Positions 11,050 through 22,788 of a stretch of 64,000 nt of DNA are shown piece by piece. The notes under the pieces were generated by a model. It saw only the letters and a list, made by a program, of their open reading frames with translations. It made no database searches and was not told the origin of the DNA. The stretch comes from Ascochyta rabiei (lineage: Eukaryota > Ascomycota > Dothideomycetes > Pleosporales > Didymellaceae), in the NCBI RefSeq assembly GCF_004011695.2, contig NC_082414.1:1178001-1242000 (forward strand), in the 5' to 3' direction. Position numbers and translations under genes: made by a program. Positions within the stretch are counted from its first letter, which is position 1, and each line of letters begins with the position of its first letter.

Positions 11050-12192
11050 TGACGAGAAACACAACGCGAAAATGAGAGTCTGTTGCATCGTACTATAGCA
11101 CAGGGATCCTATAGCTTGGCATGATGGTAGCCGTGACAGTTCTGTTGATGACCATTGGTACAGTTCATGTCGGTCCATGTATGGCGCATTGTGAGTAGCT
11201 TGCTTTTTCCCAACGACAACAGCATGACTTCTTCTGAGCGCCAGGAAGTTGGAGATGACCAAGGTGAGAGCCCTGATTGACTTGGTAGTGTCGTATCCTG
11301 AATAGGTACTGGTAGAGCTCTACAGTCACCAACGAAGAGATTCGAACAAATCCATGGTGAAGGGTCGGCCGATGCCTCCAAGGCACTCTGTGGGGGTCGC
11401 AGTGACGAGCCACTTGCCGAATGCAGCTTGCAATAGCGAAGCAGGCTGTTAGCAATTTTGAATAGCGCCGGCTTGAGGTGGTGGTGATTAATGTGCGGCT
11501 TGTGGTGTTGGGCTTGAGTAAGAAGAGAAGTTAGCGAGCTAAGACTAGGTTACCACAGTAGATGGGCAAGTGTGAGTAGTGCAACCCACTCAATGCCCCA
11601 ATCGAAATTCAGTGTCTTCGCAAAGCTTGGCTGTGAGAATCCGACGACCTGGTATGAACGGAGAGGCACGACCAAAGTACTAGGGAAGAAGCCAATGTAG
11701 GCCGCAGGGGCAAAGCAGCCAAAGCAGAGGAGGACGGAGATAAGAGGCGCGTTGCGGTGCATGCTTGACATGTGCAGTAACAGGCAGGGTAGCCAAATGC
11801 TCATGGAAGATTCAGATGCACGATCCGGTCTTGCTCGTTATGGACGTGGACGTTCATGCAAGGCCACCGCGGCCACCGCACTAGAGGGCAGGTCCATCAC
11901 GCCAATGTGGGGAGGTGACGGAGATGCCGTCGGGGAACGGCCATCAGAGGCGACCGAAGTTGATGCGCGTGGTCTCGGCCTGGATGCGCAATGGAGGCAA
12001 GATGCAAAGGCCCGATTCCATCTCGATCAGGCGAGTCCCACGTGCGATTGCCCTGTGGAAGTGCCCAGGCTTGGGTGTGGTGGACGTCATGCACGTCTTC
12101 AGAGCCACTGCGCTGGGTCAGGCCTCTGTTGGCCTTGCTGCGCTCCAATATTGATGATCCAATCCTCGGGTACGTCCAATGATAATCGCAAC

Positions 12193-12251
12193 AGCCAGTG
12201 CAGCAGCAGCCAGTGCAGCAGCCAGTGCAGCAGCCAGTGCAGCAGCCAGTG
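12193..12251. repeat. CAG-rich minisatellite, 12-bp unit
   Basis: Tandem units of the form CAGTGCAGCAGC (four to five copies) occur in intergenic DNA. The minus strand reads as a His-Trp-Leu-Leu repeat in one frame, which inflates a spurious open frame. Confidence 0.9.
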
Positions 12252-13933
12252 ACATGTGCTGTGCAACAGCAGTAGCGACAGTGCTGCTGGTCGTTGGTGA
12301 CGATGACGCGTGTGGAAATGAATGGACGCTGTTCTCAGCACCTGGTTAGCGAGATGAACGAGTGTGGAGAAAGGACTCCTTTTCTGAAGCCATCTGTCGC
12401 AGCGTATCCGCTCTCGCTCTCGTTGCAACTTGCAAGTGCCGGCGCCAGCAAGTTGCGCAGGCGTCATCCCTGCGTTTGCACTTGCGCTTGTGTTTGCGTT
12501 TGCGCTTACCTGCCTGCGGTCTTGCAGCGACCGCGGGTAATGTCGTCTGCACAGAGAAGAGGCCTGGAGAGGGGCGTAGGTACGTCTTGAGATGCCCTCG
12601 TGCTGGAGCGTCGCAACATCTGCCGTCATTGGCGTGTCTCCACTAAGCGCGTCAGCTTCGGCTTCAGGCATTTCGGCCCTGTCTCCACGAACATCCTCGT
12701 CATCTCAGATCCGGCCATGTTGATGAAAGGTACCCCTGATGCAACCTACGTTCCCCAGGCCTCGTCCCAGCGCACAGAGCAGGGCTAAGTGTCTCCGGCT
12801 CCTGCAGCATGCGTCCAGGTGGGCCCCTTACAGGTGAACCCTCGGAACGACGTGCAAAGGCCGACTACCTACTGCAACTGCCGCCGACGGCGTCCCAGAC
12901 TCACGCGCACAAAGACTTGGGTCCTGCTAGGTACCTGTTTGCAGTCGTCGACTAAGCCCGTTGCTGACGCTAGGCGGCGGCGGCGGCCGCCGCGGCTATG
13001 GACCGCTCGTGTCATCGGCCTGCCTGTCAACCACCGATGGCGTGGTGGGAGTGGAAAAGTGTCCGCGGGTCAGGGCAGCACCACGACGTACAGACTCGTC
13101 AACCTGGGAGCGAGCTTTCATCCATCCCGCACATCAGTTGGTCTGAGCCCACAGTACAGGGATCTGCCAATTCCTCCTTCCACACTGGCACAAGATCGTC
13201 TTATGGCGGCCAAGCCACCAGGATGCCTGCAGAATCCTCTGCTGTATGGGCTGATTGGGCACTCCAACGCAGCAGGCCCATTACGGCAATAGCGTGTGTT
13301 GCCTCGCCACTTTTCTTCATCCACTCGATTCAGCCAAAGAGACGCGTTCCAGAATTCAACATCAGGTCCCTGAATCTTTTCGTCTCGTGCAGCCTTTGCT
13401 TTTGGCGCCTGTCACTTTGCACTTTGGCTCGTTGTGAGAGTGGCCCATGCGGTGGTGACAGCTAGCTTACATACAGTGCACCAGTGCTTCACCATCTCCC
13501 CTTCTTTTGGTCTTCACTTCCGGACCGGGACCACCACTTGTCGTTTGGCCCTAAACCTGTTGAATCCTTGCCCATTACACCCTTTGCGCCTGAAAACCTG
13601 TGGCATGGTCGATCGCCCGCAATCGCCTCCGCCAACTGCTCCCGTCCCAAGACAACTCTTAGTGCGGGCTCCAACGTTTGAGAAGTCCTCTTGCCTGACT
13701 TTCTAGGTACGCATGTCGCTTAGATTCCCATTTGCGCGGTGGATCCTCCCGAACTTTAAACATTTGATGCTCATATTTCCAGGACACCTCAATGCCCTGT
13801 CTGGTTTCGTGCGCTCAGATTCGGGAATTGCGACAATACAGTGCTGCACATGGCTGTGGGAACGGACCGCCGTGCGAAGAAGACCGCTTGCAGACTAGAC
13901 CAGCCGTTACTTATACAGCCTGTCGCTAACGTA

Positions 13934-15372
13934 ATGTCCTTTGATCCTCCGAATCACAGTCCTGGCGTCGACGTTCTTGCTGCAGAACCCACCTCTATCC
14001 AAAGTCCAACGGAGCATCTCGAATTCAGGAACACCTTGACTGGGCCAGACTCCACCAGTCAGGTACATCATCATTCCGGCAAGAAGAGACGTTCATCCAA
14101 AAGCAAGATACCTGGAGAACTTCGACGATCGACATCTACGCCACACATGCGCAATCTGGCTCTTGCGACTTCTGACGAGTTGTCGCCAACAAGTAACAAG
14201 GCGCGCAACAAGTTGGGGTACCACCGAACCTCGGTCGCGTGTGGTATGTCTACAAAGCCAACCTCTCCTCCGTCTCAAATACGACTGCAGCGACTAATTC
14301 AAACCCAATGCAGGACACTGCCGACGGAGAAAGATCCGATGCCTTCTGGCTCCAGATGACCCACAAGGTCGCTGCTCCAATTGCATACGATTGAAGAAAG
14401 AGTGCAACTTCTTTCCGGTAGAACACATCATGGATACGCAGCGCCCTTCAGGCGCAGTCAAAGATCTGAGTACAGGGACACCATCAACACCCGTAGCCTC
14501 ATCTCCACGGCACCTACCCTCGCATGCAGGTGAAAAGGTTGGCGACTACCGTGCGTCGTTTCATGGAGCCCCGGCAGCCGCACCGAATGCGCCTTACGGA
14601 TATTCGGGTGAATCAGAAATAGATCCCCATCAAATACCCAGTTCAGGTGCAGGTAAGATCTATATGGTCCCAATATGTGTGATGTTTGCTAAGAGGTACA
14701 GTCCCGGTGCAACATGCAGCTTACCCATACCCCCCTCCGTTAGAGACACAGTGGCCCCCGACGACTAGCTATCTCCCCTCGTCAACGATAGCAGAGAGTC
14801 CTAACTCGAACGCAACATACTGGCGGCAATCTCCGTCGACAGCGAACTCTGTATATGGAAGCGAGTCCGGTGTTTCTGGTGTACACACTCCAGCTACTAT
14901 GAGCACGAGCTCGACAATGTCGTATGGTCACCCAGAGAACCATGCATGGGGCCAGCAACCATCGTTCCAACCACCTCCAACACGATCAATGTCCTACGGC
15001 AACATTGAAGGGCTACCGCCGCAATACCCCGGCCATGGTCTTGGAATCCAGCATGAGAACTTTGGGCGGCGAACCTCCCCGTACCCTTATCCAACCAGTA
15101 TAGATACGAGTCAACCAACGTTACACACTACTACCATGGGAGGATCAACATCAGGCCCTCTTTCCGCTCCAGTACTTCAATCTCACCAGTTTTATCCGCC
15201 AGCTTGGGGCTCGTACGAACAGAACCAAATTTCGCCCATGCAAATACCTGGTCGATCAATGAGCGCGCAATGGTACGCAGAACCAGGGCATCTGAATCAG
15301 GTGCAAGAAGAAGGCGGTCCGCCTATGGCTTATAACCAACATGGAGTACCGCAATATTACTCCGGTGCATGA
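13934..15372 (+). CDS. Zn(II)2Cys6 transcription factor (439 aa, 3 exons)
   Basis: Exons 13934-14243, 14314-14652 and 14702-15372 join in phase to 439 codons plus stop. Donors are GTATGT and GTAAGA. The first intron splits the binuclear zinc cluster: the exon 1 end gives the first Cys and the next residue, and exon 2 continues HCRRRKIRC, a ten-residue loop, CSNC and IRLKKEC, so the spacing is C-x2-C-x6-C-x10-C-x2-C-x6-C. The N-terminal 100 residues contain a basic SGKKRRSSKSK stretch that could be a nuclear signal; the C-terminal 280 are rich in Pro, Ser, Gln and Tyr and resemble an activation region. No fungal_trans domain is seen. It is nuclear and DNA-binding by family; target genes are unknown. 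The start at 13934 is the first ATG of the frame after an upstream stop. Confidence 0.85.
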
Positions 15373-18300
15373 TCTGGAAGCACAAATTTATTTCCATCAC
15401 CGCAGACTGGCTCTCGACAAGATTTTCACGACCCAGCGTTATAAGAGGCTTTCAATGAACTCAAGCAGGTGGCATACACATCGTCCACCTTCACAAAGGG
15501 CTAATATGACGGCAAAAAATTTCACGGAGGCATAGGCGCAGAGTATCAATTTTGGGAACACCTGATATTGAAAAAGGTCAGCTTTCGTCCATCAAGACAC
15601 GGGAAACTCTTCTTTCAACAATTCACACGCATTCAATGGATGATCGATCAAGTCGGCACATTCGTGCTTTTTGGGGCGTCCTTGGGGTTTTGCTATACGT
15701 CTGCGACTTTATTTCATTTAGACGGCGATCTGTTTTCAGATCTCTCTTCAGATTCACATGTACAAATAAGACGACTGTTGCTGTTTGTCGCAACACCATC
15801 AGGAAGGGCGTCACGGAGCGTCCGCGCACCAAGTTCGTAGCTTGAGACAAATGAGGAATTTGAGCTTGCGAAAGGTAATTGAAAATCTGATGACCTCTAT
15901 TCCTCATGAACTTGTGCATCACTGTCTCTCATGCTGATGTGGCGCCCCCACCATCGCAGGGTCGACCCGACACCCGCATGGTTTCGTGCTTAGTCCGTCG
16001 TCAATGCGAACGCTGGCACCCCTTCATCCGCCGTCAACTTCTTACTGCGGCAATACACCGACACAGCCTTCATCAGAACTCTCACAGTGGCCCCATTCTA
16101 CACTGCTATCAACACGTTTGATAAGTCTCTTCGGGTACCTCCCTGAGCTTCCGTATTCATAAAACTCCAGTCGCGTTATCTTGACGTGTTCGCCTGACAG
16201 TAAGATCTTCGATACACATGGTCTCCACATGGCGTAGCGTGGCTAGAACAGGGCCTTTGACTTTCAAACTCGGCATTGGTACGCGAAGTTCTCCACTTGA
16301 AACTAGCAAGCGACAGAGCAATTATCTTCTTGAGCATCCGCCCGGAATTACTTCCTGCAGCTTGGACCAGTCACAGCGTCGAAACGGAAATATTTCCTCC
16401 CCAATCCAAGTCTCTGTTTGTCAGAGTCTACGCACTGACCAGAGAGGATCCCGACCCATGTATGAGCAACGCACGACTCAAGAAACCTACATGGGACTGT
16501 CTTTGTACATACATTCAGTTCAAGCGTGCAAGCGATACGATACGGCTGTCAGCGAATAAAGGAAGCACCGATTGGTCCGAACACGAGGTCATGTCCAAGA
16601 CTAACACTTACAGAATCGTAAGAAAAACCACCGATCATTAACGGATCGCTGACCGACTTTAATTTCAACGGCTGCAACGGCGTTCCGTCAGCTGTTAAGG
16701 TTCCTTTGACGTTTGACTAACTGCAACCGATGGACTTATCCCAGCACGTGTAATGAGACTCATTCAGGCTGCGTGCTCCAGGCTCCTACAACCCTCAAAC
16801 AACTCCGGTATTCGTAATTCGGAGATCAAGACCCGCTTTTGCATTGCGCAAAGCACTCAGCTGCGTTTGGTCTGGCATGCCCATCCTTCCTACCGCCAAC
16901 TCAGACGTTTGTGACACAACATGATGTTTTCTGTGATGAAGTCCCCGCTACCACATAGCCGGGTTGGAGGGTTTGTCATTGCTGTACCGTAAACCCTTCG
17001 AAGTAAGGTCGCCGCCGGGGAAGAGGCAGTGTGGGTGTTGATCGCTGTTACGAATCGTGCGTGGACTATCGACTCTCAAAGAACCGGAAGACCCCGGCAG
17101 CTTGTGCTGACCGGTAAAATTGCCACGATGAGACATAACGCGCGAAATGACCGGGCCTAAAGAAAGGACGTCGGCGAGTATTATGTGTGTTTTAAGCAAT
17201 ACACAAGGAATTTGTACATGAAGGAACAAGGGTAGTTTCAAGGCGGATAAGACCTGTTCTACCTGGAAGCGCAGATACCCACGCTAGGGGAACGCGTGCC
17301 TGGACGCTAGCTCGCAGGCTAGCAGATGCTAAAACAGCACAATTCCACGGTCAAGAAATGTTTGACTGCTCACAGCACTTTGCTTCTACCCTGCACATGC
17401 AGGATCATGCCTGGTTGTTACTTGTGATTTTGCAATACACGCGTTTCTGTACTCGGCTAGCAACCCATACAGCCGGACGCGTTCCTGCACTGAGCGTCTC
17501 GTCCCCACTCTCACACACACACCATCGTCACTTCTTCCCCACACCACCTTCGAGTTATCTCCGTTAGCCACAAATATGCTGTCATGGCGGGGATGACGCC
17601 CAATCCATGCACCAAAGCGACAAGCGCGCGAAAATGGCGTTGAGGACAGTCAGATCGCCTGTTTATCCATGGCATAAGCACCAACGTCCTTCGTCTACAG
17701 CATCGGCATGTTACCCTGTGATTTCGGCAAGGTTTGCTCGGCGTGCCGAATCCATACGACCGGGGCTAGTTCTAAAACTTCGGCAACGTCTCTCCGCGGC
17801 ACAGTTCGCCGTGAGCTGTAGAGCGTTCTGCACTGATCGACATTGTCCACACCCTGCTCGCAGCAAGCTCGTGCCTATCACTCACGATCACGTTCCGTCC
17901 CGCTCCGTCTCTCGTAATGGCTGCTGATGGTCGCTACGTCGCACAAGGCAATCAGTCCTAGACCTCATTTGCTCTTCCATGCAAGTCACGACTGTCGACC
18001 CGCTTTACGGACGCTCAACTCGGTCGTTCGTCTGGGCACCAAGCCTTGACACACGGAAACAATAGTCCGTCCAATCGCAAGATCCCTGTGCCATGCGTAA
18101 AATGCCCGCATGCATGCGTGTCCAGGTTTGAAAGCCGCGTATTTTTTTACGACGGCGACCTTTTGCAGATGGATGGTTACGCTATCGCCACCAATCATGC
18201 ATCCTATCGTATGCGTACGTACATGTGCACACTGCATCTCGGTCTCTTGGCATCACCGATCACCCGCATGAAGTGAATGCGCTGCCCCTGCGTTACCCTG

Positions 18301-19377
18301 GACGGATTAGGGGTAGTATCGACGGTGGTGAAGGCTTGTCTGTGAGCTTTCCATCATGCCGGCCCCTGGACCGTATACGGCGGCAGACAGGTAGACCCGA
18401 GGCATGTGGTAAAGCCATGGTGACTAGCACTGCCCAGGGATTGGAGCTCAGCTCTTATACCCTTTTCTAATCTACTTGCTTCGCTTCGTCCGATCAACTC
18501 GGAGGGATTGACCGTCCGAACAGTACCCTGTCACTATGCAAAAGTCCACCGGGTCTTATGCGTACTCCGGCGCCTAGGCGGCTAAAGCTACTTCGTATTT
18601 AACCCATGTCTTTCTTGCGGAAGATCTGAACGCAGGCTCATTAACGAATACGACGTATACTTGATTGCCCAGTGGGCCAACGAGGCTTTCATATCGTGGT
18701 AGAATGTCAGTGTGCCGAACAGCTCGTAGCATATACTTGGCCAATAATGTCCCAGAGAAGACTGCTGTAGACGGGGTATTCAGCGCAAGTCAGACAGCGA
18801 GATGAGTCGCGCCATGGCAGGCAGCAGCGTCCACACAAGCCAGTGTACTAGACTCAAGATAGCTTCCTGTAAAGCACACCAGATATTGTAGGCAGTGCTT
18901 CTGTCTCGGGAATTATGGCTACACAGCTCGACAGTGTGAGGCCCATCGACCAATGGACACTTCGGTCATCCTGCGGCGGTCCACGAAGGCGTGCGATAGC
19001 AGAAAGAGAATCTCGACGTATAACGGCAGAAGGAAGGTATCAATCATGCAGCGCGCAGCCCTTGATAACTACAAATACGCGCAACACAACTTCGACGGCT
19101 GCAAGTCATCCTGACAGTCTGTAAAAGCAAAGAACTCCAGGATCAGAGATGGTGGGCGATGGATGATATGCATCCGCACCTTGCAGAGTTCCGCGAGTAA
19201 CTTGGAGACATGCTATTCGCCATGCATTCATGGTACGTGTGAAGAGTGCAGGTGTGAGCATGTGACCCGACGTGGTCTCGCTAGCGCCCACGGCCCTTTA
19301 CCACCATGCCCAAACAGGGCAACAAAAAAAATTCGATGGCTCCACAACCGCGGCCGCTGCAGACGTTTTAAACAGAC
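15373..19377. other. Intergenic, no confident gene
   Basis: Four kb with only short frames on both strands. A protein-like frame spans roughly 16261-16641 on the plus strand, but it lacks a start codon and an acceptable splice acceptor. Nothing else supports a gene. Confidence 0.5.
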
Positions 19378-19382
19378 AAAAA
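19378..19382 (-). terminator. RNA polymerase III T-run terminator of tRNA-Lys
   Basis: On the minus strand a TTTTT run lies five bases beyond the discriminator base of the tRNA, the usual RNA polymerase III stop signal. Confidence 0.8.
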
Positions 19383-19387
19383 GACAA

Positions 19388-19460
19388 AGCCCGACGTGGG
19401 GCTCGAACCCACAACCTTGAGATTAAGAGTCTCACGCGCTACCGATTGTGCCAGCCGGGC
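19388..19460 (-). tRNA. tRNA-Lys (anticodon CUU)
   Basis: The minus strand folds into a 73-nt cloverleaf without an intron. The acceptor pair is GCCCGGC with GTCGGGC (one G-U), the D arm is GCAC/GCGC, the anticodon loop is ACTCTTAAT-like with CTT as anticodon, the T arm is GTGGG/CCCAC with the invariant TTCGAGC loop, and the discriminator is T. D loop and anticodon region closely resemble the yeast tRNA-Lys(CUU). The internal A and B boxes are intact. It reads AAG codons in cytosolic translation. No close neighbouring gene. Confidence 0.97.
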
Positions 19461-20865
19461 TGAAGTGCTGTTGCTTTGATGGAAGACTGCTGAGCTAACT
19501 ACAATATATACGTGATATTAATTTCCCACCTGTAGTCGAAAATGCCTTCAACCATCCACCTACCCGCCCATATTACAATCACACATTTGAGGTCGGTATT
19601 GGCCGGTTGCAGATCGTGTGGGCCCCGAGAAAAACTTCTTCGCTTATTCGCTTTAGCTGCAGGCCTTGACCAAGTTGCCGGGACTGCAACAGCTATTGTC
19701 CAGAATGTTGATCACCTATTGTCCTAAACAGCTAGCACATAAAACGCTAAGATGACGACGATGTTGATCTTGGTTACCTCATTCACGCATCCAAGATGCT
19801 ACGGTAGTACCACTTACACTTGCTATGGATGTGATCCACAGTGAAGTCTCTACAAAGTCGATCGACATCTTCAAGTTTTCGGCGCATCAACAGTTTCAAA
19901 TGACGACGCGTAATACAATCTGGTGATCGACAGGAGAAAAGTCAGATCGACGACCAGATGTGCTAACGCGAGTCTCATCTAGAATTCGGACTCTGGGTAA
20001 CATGCTAGTATGTATTGACTTCAGCAGCTTCCCCCAGAGCCCCATGTGGGACAATGTGGAAGGCCCCATATGCACCACATTGTCAGACAACCGGATGCGG
20101 CATCCAATAGCGGCACGCAGGGTTAATGTTCTTAGTCTCGCCACGATTCGAGACTGGAAATTCTAGGGTACAAGATCCCGCTACGGTCGAACCGTCTCCT
20201 AACTAGCCGGCATTCTAACCAGTTTTCTAGAAGCGACACGAAACACCAACGCTCTACGCTGTCAGACACCAACGCAAGGCTAGAATGACTCCCGTCCTTG
20301 AAGGCCATGGCAAGTTCCGAAACTCTGTAAGCCTTGGAACTGAGTAGCTGTTGGTAGTCCCGGCAGTTAGGTGTCATGCAAGACGATCTGAGCCAAGGGG
20401 GCGTAATGTCGATCTCCCGGCCCATGGTCCACCGAGACCGAGACCGAGTTTGAAAGTAAGGCTACTTTCCAAACTCTCCGAATCACGCGAGTCGGTCAAT
20501 GTCGCCATCCATAACGAGTCGAGATTATGGTAGCCTCGTCTCGAGGCAGCGAAATGGTCGTGGCTGCGTCTGCGTACTGGATGATCGTGCTACATTAGGA
20601 TACGACCAGATTGCGAATGCTCGAGAGCAAAGTCATGGTATGAGGTAAGACTCACTTTAGGTCAGCACACATCTATCAAAGATACGACGCAACTGGAAGT
20701 GCACGAGTCTATTTTCAGTTGAGTGGACAAGGTGAAGAGCGTGGGACCTGTAGATGCATGCCCCTTACTCCATTGACGTTTGTTGTGCTCTTGATGTGTG
20801 CACTCAATCAAGGGAACGTTTTGTCTTCCTAAGAATCAGATGAATATATCAAGGTTGACTCAAAG
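19461..20865. other. Intergenic, no gene seen
   Basis: This holds the upstream flank of the tRNA gene and short open frames only. No domain, repeat or RNA gene is recognised. Confidence 0.5.
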
Positions 20866-21339
20866 TCATACAAGCTCGACCATGCCGAGGCACAAGGCGT
20901 CTGCCACGACATTGCTTAACTTTTGAGAGCTCGCAGCCAGCGGATCCATACGATAACGTACGCCTGGTTCGTATGGTTCTGCAATCGTCTTGCCCGTCAC
21001 GTCAACAGCTACGCATACTCTCCCCTTGGAAGCCGTCCTTGTCAAGGTCGTCGTTTGCCCTCCACATCTCTTTCCGCATTGAAGATGCTCCCCCGATTCG
21101 AGAAGCCATTCGTAACCACATTTCCCGGCCTTGCTCATACATCGAAGTTTTCCTAAAAACTTGCCCTCATTGCAAAAGCGCACAAGTACAGCGTGGTGGG
21201 CTCCGGGCGATGAAATATCCTCCAGTGTCGCTCCTAGCAAGAAAACAAGTGCAGCACATGCGGCTCTGTTTTCTTATAAATGCTTCACTGTACGCCCTGT
21301 TGTACCTTTCGTTGTATCGCTCCTGTCTCTGTTATCCAT
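20866..21339 (-). CDS. Small hypothetical protein with Cys pairs (133 aa, 2 exons), tentative
   Basis: A minus-strand model with exon 1 at 21306-21339 (ATG at 21339) and exon 2 at 20866-21233 gives 133 codons plus stop. The intron is GTACAA...TGCTAG, 72 nt, phase 1. The protein has a compact Cys-rich centre: C-x5-C in CMSKAGKC, then LQCGKRCGG, then a lone Cys; this could bind zinc. There is no signal peptide. I recognise no family. The case rests on the long stop-free second exon and an in-phase splice. A chance frame is possible, because the opposite strand is also open over part of it. Confidence 0.4.
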
Positions 21340-21853
21340 ATACACATAAACCTCGATTCTGGATCACGAGGTTCCAGTCAGTACAAAGACTTTATCGTGC
21401 ACAACGGAGAACGCCCGATGTCTGCCAGGCTATGCTTGAGAACAGCAACGTGAGTTGCAAGAGATGTGGGATCGAGTTACACTAGCCTGTCAATATGTTC
21501 GCGCAAAGAGCACACAAAAGCAGCCAGTCGTCAGTCGTCAGCCGACAGACGACAAAGATGCGCATGTCAAAAGAACATTCATTTTCGTTCGTCAGACTGG
21601 CCAGGATCGTGTGTGGAGGACTAGGTCACAAGCCTCCGTCCTGCCAGGACGTACAGTTTATGTGCTATTCAGGTGGTCCGACCAGCGCCAGGCTATCAGT
21701 GCCGCGAAAATGCGGAGGTCTATAGACAGAAGACGATAGAAAAGGTCCTTCGGAGGACGAGTCAACCGTTTTGGAAGGGATGCAAGAAGCACAAAAGTTT
21801 GCCGAGTCACGCCTGCCCGAGCAGATTCGGTTGCAGACGTAGGTAGCTTGCGC
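21340..21853. other. Intergenic between the small gene and UBC13
   Basis: No coding feature is supported. It should contain the 3' untranslated region of UBC13 (at the right side) and the promoter of the tentative gene to the left. Confidence 0.5.
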
Positions 21854-22459
<606 letters not shown>

Positions 22460-22788
22460 GACAGGCTATAGACAGTTGGCGACGTGGAACGCAGATACGT
22501 TGGACTGCGCTCGGTGGAGGGTGAGACGGTCAGTCCGGCACCCTATGCGTGGTTATGAGAGGTTTTGTAATAGTTGCGCTGGTGGATGTGGTAACACGAT
22601 TGAGGTCTGAGCCACAGGTCGACACAACAAGACAGGCATGACCTCAGCGGGGCTCGTTGGAAAGTGCCGCTAATCGCAACGTGCTCGACCAATCAACATC
22701 AAGCGGCTGTCGGAAAGATGCTGACTAAGGCATCTCGAACCCTGCCACCAGATTTAAAAGCATCATTACGATACCTACCTCCATCACG
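22460..22788. promoter_or_regulatory. Shared divergent promoter, UBC13 / WDR59-like
   Basis: These 329 bp separate two start codons facing away from each other, so both promoters must lie here or overlap the first codons. A CCAAT box occurs at 22689-22693, about 96 bp before the plus-strand ATG. No other clear element is seen. Co-regulation is possible but untested. Confidence 0.6.

Larger units (their letters stand above)
8550..13933. other. Long intergenic region, no confident gene
   Basis: Over 5 kb lack a gene I can support. The region contains a 16-A run at 9719-9734, a GAA/GAAA microsatellite near 11001-11049 and a CAG-rich 12-bp tandem repeat at 12193-12251. Open frames exist (for example minus 8903-9316 and minus 12099-12671), but they have no recognisable domains and the latter is built from the repeat. 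The last few hundred bases probably carry the promoter and 5' leader of the regulator starting at 13934. Confidence 0.5.

Noticed and set aside
12099..12671. A 190-codon minus-strand frame
   Set aside because: Much of it is translation of the CAG-rich minisatellite and of simple repeats; no conserved features.
16261..16641. A protein-like plus-strand frame
   Set aside because: No ATG near its start and no convincing splice acceptor after the upstream stop; no known domain.
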